Both the position numbers and the translations under genes were made by a program. The notes under the pieces were generated by a model, which made no database searches, was not told the DNA's origin, and worked only from the letters and a program-made list of their open reading frames with translations. From Hyphomicrobiales bacterium (GTDB lineage: Bacteria > Pseudomonadota > Alphaproteobacteria > Rhizobiales > Beijerinckiaceae), in NCBI GenBank assembly GCA_027487245.1, contig JAIYDY010000121.1, forward strand, positions 1 through 40,800: 40,800 nt of DNA. The letters are read 5' to 3'. This document shows, one piece after another, positions 28,417-37,432 of this stretch. Every line of letters begins with the position of its first letter. Positions within the stretch are counted from its first letter, which is position 1.

Positions 28417-28450
28417 GGCGTCGCCGGGCAGGCCTGACGCGAAGGGCTGA

Positions 28451-28487
28451 ACCGGGATGCCGGGCTCACTCCGGGCACGCACCCGGT
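28451..28487 (+). terminator. GC-rich imperfect hairpin after the catabolic operon
   Basis: ACCGGG (28451-28456) pairs with CCCGGT (28482-28487). An inner arm TGCCGG (28458-28463) pairs with CC-GGCA (28471-28477) with one bulged G. It starts 35 bp after the last stop of the operon. There is no T-run, so it is only a candidate terminator or 3' stabiliser. Confidence 0.35.
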
Positions 28488-28563
28488 CGCGACCTGCTTT
28501 GCAGACGTTGCGTCCTTCGACGGAGCTTTTCCGGGCGGGTGCACATGGCCTTTGAACGCGGCG

Positions 28564-28578
28564 TAAACTTGGCCTTAA
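28564..28578 (+). promoter_or_regulatory. CtrA-like box upstream of motAB
   Basis: TAAA-CTTGGCC-TTAA matches the CtrA consensus TTAA-N7-TTAA at seven of eight defined bases. It lies 78 bp before the motA start. Control of motility genes by CtrA is widespread in alphaproteobacteria, which makes this position plausible. The rest of the 239-bp gap before motA shows no gene. Confidence 0.5.
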
Positions 28579-28655
28579 CCACGATCCTTCACTTGATCTG
28601 AGCAGGAATAGCTTCGCAGGGGTTGGACCTGCTGCGGCTCGAAGGTGGCAGATCC

Positions 28656-29519
28656 ATGCGGCTGATCGTTGGCACAATCATCGTTATCCTCTGCGTCTTC
28701 GGCGGCTATGCCGCCATGGGAGGCAAACTCGGTGTGCTTTGGCAGCCGTGGGAGTATGTGATCATCCTCGGCGCAGCGATCGGTGCCTTTGTCATCGGCA
28801 ACAGCGGGCCCGTGCTCAAGGCTGTGCCGGCCATGTTCGGGACGATCGTGAAGGGCCCCAAGTACAAGCGGGAAGCCTATGTCGAACTGCTGGCGATGCA
28901 GTTCTCCTTGTACAGGCTTGTGAAGCAGAAGGGCCTGCTCGCGCTCGAGCAGCATATTGAAAATCCACACGATTCGACGCTCTTCAATGCCTTCCCGACT
29001 TTTGCGGCGAACCATCATGCGGTCGAGTTCGTCTGCGACTACATGCGCATGCTAACGCTGGGCGCCGATAACGTCCACGAGATAGACGCTCTCATGGACG
29101 AGGAACTGGAGACGCACCACCAGGAGCAAGAGCGTATCGTTGGGGCCATGCAGGGAATCGCCGACGGAACGCCGGCGCTCGGCATCGTCGCCGCCGTGCT
29201 CGGCGTGATCAAGACGATGGGATCGATCGCCGAGCCGCCGGAGGTGCTGGGAGGTCTGATCGCCGGCGCGCTCGTCGGCACCTTCTTCGGCGTCTTTGTC
29301 GCCTATGGCTTCTTCGGGCCGATGGCGCAGTCGCTCAAGGGTACCTTCGAGGCGGAATCCAAGTACTACCTCTCCCTCAAGGCGGGCCTCCTCTCGCATA
29401 TCAGCGGCCAGCCGCCGGTGATGGCGGTGGAATTTGCCCGCAAGGCTCTGATGAGCGACGTCCGCCCGACTTTCGCCGAAGTGGAAGCGGCTACCTCCGA
29501 TCTGCCCACCAACATCTGA
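28656..29519 (+). CDS. motA: Flagellar motor stator protein MotA
   Basis: A 287-residue inner-membrane protein that with MotB forms the proton-driven stator. Helix 1 is LIVGTIIVILCVFGGYAAMGG and helix 2 follows in YVIILGAAIGAFVIGNSG. The large cytoplasmic loop runs to about residue 170, then come helices 3 and 4 (TPALGIVAAVLGVIKTMG and ALVGTFFGVFVAYGFFGPMA) with the conserved prolines. The length and the WQPWEYVIILGAAIGAF stretch fit the alphaproteobacterial type. The ATG at 28656 has GAAGGTGG upstream; an upstream TTG is less likely. It is followed by motB after 22 bp. No other flagellar gene is in the window. Confidence 0.96.
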   Translation: MRLIVGTIIVILCVFGGYAAMGGKLGVLWQPWEYVIILGAAIGAFVIGNSGPVLKAVPAMFGTIVKGPKYKREAYVELLAMQFSLYRLVKQKGLLALEQHIENPHDSTLFNAFPTFAANHHAVEFVCDYMRMLTLGADNVHEIDALMDEELETHHQEQERIVGAMQGIADGTPALGIVAAVLGVIKTMGSIAEPPEVLGGLIAGALVGTFFGVFVAYGFFGPMAQSLKGTFEAESKYYLSLKAGLLSHISGQPPVMAVEFARKALMSDVRPTFAEVEAATSDLPTNI

Positions 29520-29541
29520 CCCAATCTCCCCCAGGGACCCA

Positions 29542-30438
29542 ATGGCCAAGTCCGACCAGCCGATCATCATCAAGAAGATCAAGAAGGCCGCTCATGGGCA
29601 CCACGGCGGGGCCTGGAAGATCGCCTACGCCGACTTCGTGACCGCCATGATGGCGTTCTTTCTGCTGATGTGGCTGCTCAGCATGACGACGAAGGAACAG
29701 AAGATCGGCCTGGCGGAATACTTCACGCCGGCGGCCATGAGTCTCAGCACCAGTGGCGCTGGCGGCATCCTGATGGGCACTGCCATTGACAAGTCAGGCA
29801 ACAAGTCGTCGGCCCCTCGACCCGAACTGGACCGACGTGCTCCTTCGGTGACCCGCGACGCGACGGCGGGCAACCCCGCGCAGGATGACGCAGCGCGCCG
29901 CTCCAGCTTGAGCCGCGACTCCAGCCGCCCGCTCGTCAGCGCGCAGGCCCAGCACAGCGCTGCAGCCAGCCTCCGGCAGGCGCTCCAGAGTGTGCCTGAA
30001 ATTGCCGAGATGTCGCGCAACATCGTGATCGAGCCGACCAACGAGGGTTTGAATGTATCCCTCGTGGACCAGGACGGTCGCTCCATGTTCCCCGACGGCT
30101 CGGTCCAGCCCTACGAGCGCACCCGTCTCGTGCTGCAGGCACTCGCGCCCACCTTGCGCCGGATGCCCAACCGCCTGTCGATCACCGGCCATACATCTGC
30201 CGTGCGCCCGGGCGCGGTGCGGGGTGCCGATTCCTGGAGCGTCACCGCCGGCCGCGCGCTCGCCGTGCGCGAAATCCTGTCGGCTGCGGGGCTCCCCCAC
30301 GACCGCTTCATGTCCGTGACGGGACGCGCCGACACCGAGCCGGTCTTCCCCGACAACCCCTACATCTCGCCGAACCGGCGGGTGACGATCATACTGCTCA
30401 ATGAGGAGCCGCCGCTGCCCCCGAACGTCCTGCGCTGA
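29542..30438 (+). CDS. motB: Flagellar motor stator protein MotB
   Basis: A 298-residue protein with a basic N-terminal tail, one membrane helix and a periplasmic OmpA-like domain that anchors the stator to peptidoglycan. The proton-carrying aspartate is Asp31 in AYADFVTAMMAFFLLMWLL, the position equivalent to Asp32 of E. coli. A Ser/Arg/Asp-rich linker (about residues 80-140) separates it from the OmpA-like domain (LSITGHTS, WSVTAGRALAVREIL, SPNRRVTIIL). The ATG at 29542 is 22 bp after motA. The 300-bp region after it holds no gene I can support. Confidence 0.95.
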   Translation: MAKSDQPIIIKKIKKAAHGHHGGAWKIAYADFVTAMMAFFLLMWLLSMTTKEQKIGLAEYFTPAAMSLSTSGAGGILMGTAIDKSGNKSSAPRPELDRRAPSVTRDATAGNPAQDDAARRSSLSRDSSRPLVSAQAQHSAAASLRQALQSVPEIAEMSRNIVIEPTNEGLNVSLVDQDGRSMFPDGSVQPYERTRLVLQALAPTLRRMPNRLSITGHTSAVRPGAVRGADSWSVTAGRALAVREILSAAGLPHDRFMSVTGRADTEPVFPDNPYISPNRRVTIILLNEEPPLPPNVLR

Positions 30439-30819
<381 letters not shown>

Positions 30820-30828
30820 ACACCGGCG

Positions 30829-30857
30829 CTTATAGAGGCGGCTCCGCCGCTGTGCAA
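30829..30857 (-). promoter_or_regulatory. Sigma-70 promoter of tRNA-Pro
   Basis: On the - strand TTGCAC (30857-30852) and TATAAG (30834-30829) are separated by exactly 17 bp. Transcription would begin only a few bases before the mature tRNA 5' end at 30819. Inside the spacer is the palindrome GGCGGAGCCGCC. This is the clearest housekeeping promoter in the window. Confidence 0.7.
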
Positions 30858-31048
30858 CGGGCGATGCGGCGGCCTGCCGGTGTTTTCTTCCGCCGCTTCG
30901 GCAACGGCCATTCCTGCGCCGTGCCAGTCGATTCCGCCGCGACAGTCTCTTTCCTTTCAGGTCCGGTCCCTGTATCCCGCACGGCCCAGCCCCGTGGCCT
31001 TGCCTGTGCATGGCCGCATGTTCGCTGTCGTTGCCCGGAGCCCCGCCC

Positions 31049-32359
31049 ATGTCCGATGTTGCCATTGGTGTCGATTTCGGCACCACGAACACCGTCATTG
31101 CGGTGGCGCGGCGCGGGCAGGGTGTCCGAATCGTCACCTATCCGCATGGCGGGGCGATCGAGGATGTCTATCGCTCGGTACTGTGCTTCGAGCGCATCGA
31201 AGCCAACCGCATCCTCACGGTTGAGACCACCGGCGGGCCCTACGCCATCGAGCATTATCTCGGCTCTGTCGGCGAAACGCGCTTCATCCAGTCGTTCAAG
31301 AGCCACATTGCCAGCGCCGTGTTTCGTGACACGCGCATCTTCTCGACCCGCTTCCTGTTCGAGGATCTGCTGGCCCGCTTCTTTGGCCTCGTGCTGGAGG
31401 ATTCGCGCGGACAGATTCCGCATGCCGGCGCCACCATTGTCGCGGGTCGCCCCGTGGCCTTTGCCGGGGGCAACCCTGACGAGGCCCTGGCGCACCGGCG
31501 CTATGACGCGGCCTATGCCCAGGCCGGTCTGGCAAAGCCGGGCTATGTCTACGAGCCGGTGGGGGCTGCCTACTACTATGCCCAGCGTCTCGAGCACGAT
31601 GCGACCATCCTCGTGGGCGATTTCGGCGGCGGCACCTCCGATTTCTCGATCATCCGCTTCGAGCGTCGGAACGGGGCGATGCGCGCCATCCCCATGGGCC
31701 ACGCGGGGCTTGGCATCGCCGGTGACAGCTTCGACTACCGCATCATCAACGCGGTGGTGGCCCCGCTGCTCGGCAAGGGCAGCCAGTATCGCTCGATGGG
31801 CAAGGTCATGGAGGTGCCGGCGCACTACTATGCCAATTTTGCCCGCTGGCATCAGCTTGCTATGCTGAAGTCACCGGAGAACCAGCGCGAACTGGACAAG
31901 CTCAAGAAGATCGCGCTCAGGCCCGATCTGATCCAGCATCTGATGGATGTCATCGAGAATGACTGGGGTTTCGCCATCTACCGCGCGATCTCGGCAGCCA
32001 AGGTGACGCTGTCATCGCAGCCGAAAGCTGACTTCGTGTTCAGGAAGGGCGGCATCGCCATCGAGCGCAGCATTGCCCTGGTGGAGTTCGAGGGCTGGAT
32101 CGCCGACGATCTGGCCCGCATCGATGCCTCGGTCGAAGGCCTGCTGGAACAGCAGGGCATTTCGCCAGCCGGCATCGACAAGGTCTTCCTCACCGGGGGC
32201 TCGTCCTACATTCCGGCAGTGCGACGGCTGTTCAGCACGCGTTTCGGCGCTGAAAAGCTTGATTCCGACGGGCAGTTCGAATCCATCGCCCACGGCCTTG
32301 CGCTGATCGGCCTCGAAGCGGACCGCAGCGCCTGGGAGGTCGGTCTGCCGGCCGCATGA
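31049..32359 (+). CDS. Hsp70 family protein, YegD-like, ATPase domain only
   Basis: A 436-residue actin-fold ATPase. Phosphate loop 1 is GVDFGTTNTVIAV, phosphate loop 2 is VGDFGGGTSDFSI, and the adenosine motif is VFLTGGSSYIPAVRRLF. In DnaK an additional 230 or so residues form the substrate-binding domain and lid; they are absent here, as in YegD. The client and partner proteins are not known, and no DnaJ or GrpE gene is near. The ATG at 31049 has CGGAG about 8 bases upstream; the frame starts earlier but without a good site. It is likely monocistronic, 110 bp before a methyltransferase gene with its own CtrA-like box. Confidence 0.9.
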   Translation: MSDVAIGVDFGTTNTVIAVARRGQGVRIVTYPHGGAIEDVYRSVLCFERIEANRILTVETTGGPYAIEHYLGSVGETRFIQSFKSHIASAVFRDTRIFSTRFLFEDLLARFFGLVLEDSRGQIPHAGATIVAGRPVAFAGGNPDEALAHRRYDAAYAQAGLAKPGYVYEPVGAAYYYAQRLEHDATILVGDFGGGTSDFSIIRFERRNGAMRAIPMGHAGLGIAGDSFDYRIINAVVAPLLGKGSQYRSMGKVMEVPAHYYANFARWHQLAMLKSPENQRELDKLKKIALRPDLIQHLMDVIENDWGFAIYRAISAAKVTLSSQPKADFVFRKGGIAIERSIALVEFEGWIADDLARIDASVEGLLEQQGISPAGIDKVFLTGGSSYIPAVRRLFSTRFGAEKLDSDGQFESIAHGLALIGLEADRSAWEVGLPAA

Positions 32360-32412
32360 AAGAGCCGCCCGGTTAAGGATACCGCGTTACCATCCCGGCA
32401 GGCATTGTTTGG

Positions 32413-32427
32413 TTAACCAATGGTAAA
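32413..32427 (+). promoter_or_regulatory. CtrA-like box upstream of the methyltransferase
   Basis: TTAA-CCAATGG-TAAA matches TTAA-N7-TTAA at seven of eight bases. It is part of a small dyad, GGTTAACC at 32411-32418 with a further TTGGTTAACCAA symmetry. It lies 43 bp before the methyltransferase ATG. Support is motif and position only. Confidence 0.45.
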
Positions 32428-32469
32428 CATGCCTTGCTGTGTTCTGACGCAGGAGCACAGGAGGCCACC

Positions 32470-33288
32470 ATGTCAGCGATTGCCGAACGCGATCAACGTG
32501 TTGCCAGAACCGCCCTGTCCGGCACCATGCCGGCACCGGGCGCCTTGTCCGAACTGGTCGGCGAGATGAACCCGGACTGGCACTCGAACTGGGCCTGGAG
32601 CCATTACGAGGAACTGGTGCTGCGCCTCTCCAGCCGCTTCGGCCTGAGTGTCCTGTGCGAAATCGGCGGTGGGCGCGACCCCGGCTTCCTGCCCACCAGT
32701 CCGGCGCTGCGCGGCCTGTCCCTGACCGTCAACGACATCGACCAGCATGAGCTTGATTGCGCGCCGCCGGGGCTGGCCAAAGCCTGCTTCAACATCGCCG
32801 GCGACCTCAGCGAGGCCGACGCAAGGCCCGGCAGCTTTGACCTGATGTTCTCGCGCATGGTCTTCGAGCACGTCGATGGCGTTGAGCGCGCCTGGAACAA
32901 CATCCACACCCTGCTGAAGCCGGGTGGGGTGGCGCTGGCCTTCTTCCCGACGCTCTATGCGCCGGTGTTCATGGTCAACTGCATGATCCCGGAAAAGCTC
33001 TCTCGCGCCATCGTCCATGCGCTCTATCCGGCAAGGCGCGACGGCGGCAGCGACCCCAAGTTCCCGGCGCTCTACGACCATTGCGTCTCGTCCGAGCGCG
33101 CGTTGCGCCCGATGCTGGAGAAGGCCGGCTTCAGCGACATCCATGTCCAGCCATTCTGGGGCCATGGCTATTTCAAGCGCATGCCGGTGATACGCGAGGC
33201 AGATGACCTGTTCAACCGCTTGGCTGCCCGCATCGACTGGCGCCTGATGAGCACCCATGCCTTTGTGCTGGTGCGCAAGGCCGCCTAG
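32470..33288 (+). CDS. SAM-dependent methyltransferase (class I)
   Basis: A 272-residue protein with a Rossmann-like methyltransferase core. Motif I is LCEIGGGRDPGFLP (about residue 61 on), the acidic residue after strand 2 is in VNDIDQHEL, and motif IV/post I is FDLMFSRMVFEHVDGVERAW followed by LLKPGGVALAFFPT. The acceptor cannot be read. The ATG at 32470 has a perfect AGGAGG ribosome-binding site. Its stop shares the palindrome CTAG (33285-33288) with the stop of the convergent polysaccharide polymerase gene, so it borders the exopolysaccharide locus and might modify a surface sugar. That link is inference. Confidence 0.88.
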   Translation: MSAIAERDQRVARTALSGTMPAPGALSELVGEMNPDWHSNWAWSHYEELVLRLSSRFGLSVLCEIGGGRDPGFLPTSPALRGLSLTVNDIDQHELDCAPPGLAKACFNIAGDLSEADARPGSFDLMFSRMVFEHVDGVERAWNNIHTLLKPGGVALAFFPTLYAPVFMVNCMIPEKLSRAIVHALYPARRDGGSDPKFPALYDHCVSSERALRPMLEKAGFSDIHVQPFWGHGYFKRMPVIREADDLFNRLAARIDWRLMSTHAFVLVRKAA

Positions 33289-34532
33289 ACCTGAGCCCGG
33301 CGCTCCGGCTCCGGCGTGATGGCGCGCAGGCCCCAGACGAGGCCCAGTTGCAGGTAGACATGGCGCCAGTGGTCGATGTCGATCTGGAGGCCCTGTAACA
33401 GGGTGATGAACAGCACCGACCAGATGGCAATGGCGTAGGGCTGCACGGTCGAGCGCCGCCAGACCATCGTCCAGCCGGCGATCATGGTCACCACCACCAG
33501 CGCGACGTAGGAGAAGCCGCCAAGCCAGCCATAGGAGGCGAAGGCGTTGATGTAGGTGTTGTGCGGGTCCTCGGGGAAGTGGAAGCGGAAGCGCAGCGGC
33601 CCCATGCCGTTCGGCATCTCCAGCAGCATGCCGATGGACCTGATCTGGTTGCCGAAGCGGCCCTGCACGCCCATGTCGTAGGACTGGTTGAGGCTGGCGC
33701 GCTCGTTGAAGATCTCGCGGATTCCGTCCACCGAGAGCAGCGCCAAGAGGGCCATCACGGCTGCCATCACGATCAGGATTGCAAAGCCGATGACGCGGCT
33801 GCGCTGCGCCGCGGTCGGCGCTGTCAGGAAGGTCAGCGCGAACAGCACCAGCGTCGCGCCGACGAGGTTGGCCCAGGCCCCGCGCGAGAAGGACAGGAAC
33901 AGCCCCAGCACCGGCACGCTCATCAGCAGGATCCCGGCCACCAGCCCGATGCGTTTGAGCAGGATGGCCTGCACCACGAACACGATCGGCAGCACGAGGA
34001 ACGGTCCGAAGACGTTGGGATCCTTGAATGTGCCCGAGGCGCGGTTGTAGAGCGTCAGGTATTCGCCGAGCCCACCGACATTGAAGTAGCCGATGATGCC
34101 GGCGCTGGCGGCCAGCCAGGCCGAGGCGATCATGCCCTGGCGGATGGTGTTGAGCCGCCCTTCGGCATCATCCGAGAGCAGAGCCGCGAACAGGATTGCC
34201 GTGAACATCAGGTAGACGCCGACCACGATGAAGCGCACCGAGTCGGGCTCGTCCATGAACGGGATCAGCGAAAAGATGCCGCCGATGTTGAACAGCAGCA
34301 GCAGCACGACCATGGGCAGCAGTTTGGCATTGATGCGCAGGCCCGTGACCATGAACACGAACAGCGTGACAAGGAACATCACCTCGTAGGGCGAGGGCTC
34401 GAACAGCGCAAAGCAGCCGCAGAACACGAACAGCCAGAGCACGAAGCGCTGCACCCGCCCGATCGACAGGCTGTAATGCCTGCCGCCCGCTGCCCCGGCC
34501 CAGCCCGCGCCCTGGTCGGGGAGGGCGCTCAA
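33285..34532 (-). CDS. O-antigen ligase/Wzy-type polymerase family membrane protein
   Basis: A 415-residue inner-membrane protein with about 10-12 hydrophobic helices, for example LWLFVFCGCFALF, VMFLVTLFVFMVTGL and LVLFALTFLTA. The Wzy_C hallmark SFSRGAWANLVGATLVLF is present, as are the large periplasmic loop with FPEDPHNTYINAFASYGWLGG and its conserved histidine. Such proteins polymerise or ligate polysaccharide repeat units on the periplasmic side. The start is a TTG at 34532 that overlaps the preceding stop as TTGA; a later start is possible. It is the last gene of the leftward pair with the initiating transferase. Confidence 0.88.
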   Translation of the reverse strand: MSALPDQGAGWAGAAGGRHYSLSIGRVQRFVLWLFVFCGCFALFEPSPYEVMFLVTLFVFMVTGLRINAKLLPMVVLLLLFNIGGIFSLIPFMDEPDSVRFIVVGVYLMFTAILFAALLSDDAEGRLNTIRQGMIASAWLAASAGIIGYFNVGGLGEYLTLYNRASGTFKDPNVFGPFLVLPIVFVVQAILLKRIGLVAGILLMSVPVLGLFLSFSRGAWANLVGATLVLFALTFLTAPTAAQRSRVIGFAILIVMAAVMALLALLSVDGIREIFNERASLNQSYDMGVQGRFGNQIRSIGMLLEMPNGMGPLRFRFHFPEDPHNTYINAFASYGWLGGFSYVALVVVTMIAGWTMVWRRSTVQPYAIAIWSVLFITLLQGLQIDIDHWRHVYLQLGLVWGLRAITPEPERRAQV

Positions 34533-36076
34533 TACGCGTTCTCGGTCTTGAGCAGAGAAACGGGCGTCATGATCAGGATGTAGAGGTCGAACAGGACGGA
34601 CCAGTTCTCGATGTAATAGAGGTCATGTTCGACACGGCGCTGGATCTTGTCCTCGGTGTCGGTCTCGCCGCGCCAGCCGTTGACCTGCGCCCAGCCGGTG
34701 ATGCCGGGCTTGACCTTGTGCCGGGCGAAGTAGCCATCGACGACCTGATCGTAGAGCTGTTCCTGTGCCTTGGCGTGCGCGGCATGCGGGCGCGGACCGA
34801 CAAGGCTGAGATTGCCGCTGAACACGACGTTGAAGAGTTGCGGCAATTCATCGATCGAGGTCTTGCGGATGAAGCGCCCGACGCGGGTGACGCGCGGATC
34901 ACCCTTCGTCACCAGCTTCGCAGCGGTCGCGTCGGACTGGTCCGTATACATCGAGCGGAACTTGAAGACCTCGATCATCTCGTTGTTGAAGCCATAGCGC
35001 TTCTGGCGGAAGAACACCGGCCCTTTCGAGTCGAGCTTCACGGCGATGGCGGTGATCAGCATCACCGGCGACAGCGCGATCAGCGCCAGGGTGCCGACGA
35101 CGCGGTCGAACACCATCTTGATCACCATGTCCCAGTCGGCGATCGGCTTGTCGAAGACATCGAGCACGGGCACCGCGCCGATGTAGGAATAGGAATGGGG
35201 CCGGAAGCGCAGCTTCGACATGTGCGCCGAGAGCCGGATGTCGATCGGCAGCACCCAGAGCTTGCGCAGCATGTGCAGCAGGCGCGACTCTGCCGAGATC
35301 GGCAAGGTGAAGATCACAAGATCGAGATGCGTGCGGCGCGCGAATTCCACCAGATCCTCGACCGTGCCGAGCTTGGGGTATCCACCCACCGTGTCGGGCG
35401 AGCGGTCATCGTTGCGATCATCGAACACGCCGACGATGCGCACACCCGATTCGTGCTGCCCTTCGAGGGCTTCGATCAGGCCGATGCCAGCCTCGCCGCC
35501 GCCGACGATGGCGGTGCGGCGCTCCAGTCGGCCCGACCGCGTCAGCGCCCGAAGCATGAACGACAGGGCGATGCGCGACAGGATGATGGCCACAAGCCCG
35601 GCCACGTACCACGACACCAGCCAGACCCGCGAGAACTCCTCGCCGACCTTGAGCATGAAGAAAGCGGCGATGGCCGCGAGAAACAGGGCGGACCAGCCGG
35701 CCAGCAGGCGCAGGCTCTGCGGCGCGAAGGAGCGCATCGCCCCGACATGATACAGGTGCAGCGCCTGGAAGATCGCCACGGTCGAGACCGAGATCACCGG
35801 AATGGCAATGGCATAGGGCTGGCTGTAGCGGACCACCGGAAAGACATAGACCGCAAAGATGGCCAATCCGATGATCGCCACGATGGCCATGTCGAACAGC
35901 CGCACCAGCCCCTCGACCATGACGGGCGACAGGCTCTTGCGGAACGGCATGGCGGCAATGCGCTCGGCCAGCGGGTGCAGCGGCCGGTTGCTGCCGCCCA
36001 TTGCCGCGATGCCGCCGCCATCCGTCTTGGTCTCGCCGCTGGCCTTGATGATGTCTCTGACGTCGAAAGCAGACAT
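34529..36076 (-). CDS. Undecaprenyl-phosphate sugar phosphotransferase (WcaJ/HfsE-like)
   Basis: A 515-residue polyisoprenyl-phosphate hexose-1-phosphate transferase that starts repeat-unit synthesis by loading a sugar phosphate on the lipid carrier. It has an N-terminal bundle of four helices, a CoA-binding-like Rossmann segment ([18 protein letters not shown]), a fifth hydrophobic segment and the C-terminal catalytic domain: [55 protein letters not shown] and [15 protein letters not shown]. Family members usually use UDP-glucose or UDP-galactose; the sugar here is not known. The ATG at 36076 is preferred over a GTG at 36085. Its stop overlaps the polymerase start. The 169 bp upstream hold no gene and probably its promoter. 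Confidence 0.93.
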   Translation of the reverse strand: MSAFDVRDIIKASGETKTDGGGIAAMGGSNRPLHPLAERIAAMPFRKSLSPVMVEGLVRLFDMAIVAIIGLAIFAVYVFPVVRYSQPYAIAIPVISVSTVAIFQALHLYHVGAMRSFAPQSLRLLAGWSALFLAAIAAFFMLKVGEEFSRVWLVSWYVAGLVAIILSRIALSFMLRALTRSGRLERRTAIVGGGEAGIGLIEALEGQHESGVRIVGVFDDRNDDRSPDTVGGYPKLGTVEDLVEFARRTHLDLVIFTLPISAESRLLHMLRKLWVLPIDIRLSAHMSKLRFRPHSYSYIGAVPVLDVFDKPIADWDMVIKMVFDRVVGTLALIALSPVMLITAIAVKLDSKGPVFFRQKRYGFNNEMIEVFKFRSMYTDQSDATAAKLVTKGDPRVTRVGRFIRKTSIDELPQLFNVVFSGNLSLVGPRPHAAHAKAQEQLYDQVVDGYFARHKVKPGITGWAQVNGWRGETDTEDKIQRRVEHDLYYIENWSVLFDLYILIMTPVSLLKTENAY

Positions 36077-36245
36077 GGCGATCACCGGGTGGTTTTGTTC
36101 TGGAAGAAAGGTATTCCGGCAGCGATGGCGGACGTTTTCAGTAAAGTGCTCGCTCTCGATGACGTCTTTGCTTGCCCGAAATACGTGTTCGGAGCTTCAT
36201 TCCGGTAACATGGAAGTCTCGACGAAGGCTTAAGACGGGCCCGCA

Positions 36246-37409
36246 TCATGCAGCCTCCCGCCGTTTTGCCAGGGCGCTGTGGCAGGCTGCCAGCACGCCA
36301 TCCACCATCGTATCGACCGAGAAACGCGCCCGGACATGGCGGGCAAGATCGGCGGCACGCGCCGAAAGCTCGGCTGGCGGCAGGGCGAGCGTGACCTTGA
36401 TGGCATCAGCCAGCGCGGCGGCGTCCTGCGGCGGGATCAGACGCGCGACATGGTCCGGTCCGTAAATCTCCGGAATGCCGCCAACCCGCGTGGCGATCAG
36501 GGGCTGGGCTGCCGCCGTGGTTTCCAGCACCACATAGGGCAGGCTTTCGGCGCGCGATGGCATCACCATCACCCGTGCGCGTGGCAGCGCAGCGCGGATC
36601 GGCCCCGGCGGTGCCCAGGTCAACTGGTCGGCAACACCGCGCTCGCGGGCCATATCTTTCAGCAGGGCCTCGTGCGGCCCGGCTCCCACCAGCAGCAGGG
36701 TTGGTGTGAGCCCGTCGCGGCTGCGGAGCAAGGCGAGGGCCTCGATCAGGGTGTCGATTCCCTTGGCCGCGAGGATTTCGCCGAGGAACAGCAGGTCGAA
36801 CGTTGCGCAGCGGCTGTCGATGGGCTCGAACTCAGCCTCCGTCAGTCCGTTCAGCACGATGCGATGGTCACTGCGCGGCATCCGGCCCATCTGTTCCACG
36901 AAACGGTCGAGGATGAACCGGCTCTCGAAGGTGAACATGTCGGTGGCCGGCTCCAGCAGGCGCTCGACGGCCATGAAGGCGCGGTGGCCGAGGCGTCCGG
37001 ACGTGAAATGGAAGCTCCCGCCATGGGGCGTGTAGAGCGTGGCATAGCGGCGACCGGGCGACAGCCTTGCCGGCAGGCGGCCATAGAGTCCGCCCTTGGA
37101 GCCGTGCGCATGGACGATATCCGGGGCATGCTCTGCGAGGGCCCGCCGGAAAGCCAGTACTGCGCTGACATCGCCCGGCCCCGGATTGCGCGTCATCGGC
37201 AGGCGCGTCAGGCCGAGCGCCAGATGCGGGGCAAGCCCTGCCAGCACGTCGCTGGCCCGTTGCCCGCCAGTGTTCAGGTCGCAGAACAGGCCGACTTCAT
37301 GGCCGCGCGCCATTTGCCCGCGGGCCAGATCCAGCACGTGCCGGAACAGGCCGCCCACGGGGGAGCGGAAGACATGCAGGATGCGAAGCGGCTTGTCGGG
37401 CCGGGCCAT
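36246..37409 (-). CDS. Glycosyltransferase family 4 protein
   Basis: A 387-residue GT-B enzyme. The N-terminal domain opens with RILHVFRSPVGGLFRHVLDL, a Gly-rich acceptor-side loop, and continues to PDIVHAHGSKGGLYGRL. The C-terminal nucleotide-sugar domain has LLFLGEILAAKGIDTLIEAL and the E-x7-E motif in MPSRAESLPYVVLETTAA. It adds a sugar to a growing repeat unit on the cytoplasmic side; donor and acceptor are unknown. Its start lies 23 bp after the Wza-like gene's stop, so the two are probably cotranscribed. Confidence 0.92.
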   Translation of the reverse strand: MARPDKPLRILHVFRSPVGGLFRHVLDLARGQMARGHEVGLFCDLNTGGQRASDVLAGLAPHLALGLTRLPMTRNPGPGDVSAVLAFRRALAEHAPDIVHAHGSKGGLYGRLPARLSPGRRYATLYTPHGGSFHFTSGRLGHRAFMAVERLLEPATDMFTFESRFILDRFVEQMGRMPRSDHRIVLNGLTEAEFEPIDSRCATFDLLFLGEILAAKGIDTLIEALALLRSRDGLTPTLLLVGAGPHEALLKDMARERGVADQLTWAPPGPIRAALPRARVMVMPSRAESLPYVVLETTAAAQPLIATRVGGIPEIYGPDHVARLIPPQDAAALADAIKVTLALPPAELSARAADLARHVRARFSVDTMVDGVLAACHSALAKRREAA

Positions 37410-37432
37410 GCGTCAGCCTTTCCGGCGCCTGA

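Noticed and set aside
28417..28655. A possible riboswitch or small RNA between the ThDP gene and motA
   Set aside because: Apart from one imperfect hairpin and a CtrA-like box, no conserved aptamer-like structure was recognised.
36077..36245. The 169-bp gap between the glycosyltransferase and the initiating transferase, examined for a CtrA box
   Set aside because: Single TTAA or TTAC half-sites occur but none is paired at the 7-bp spacing.
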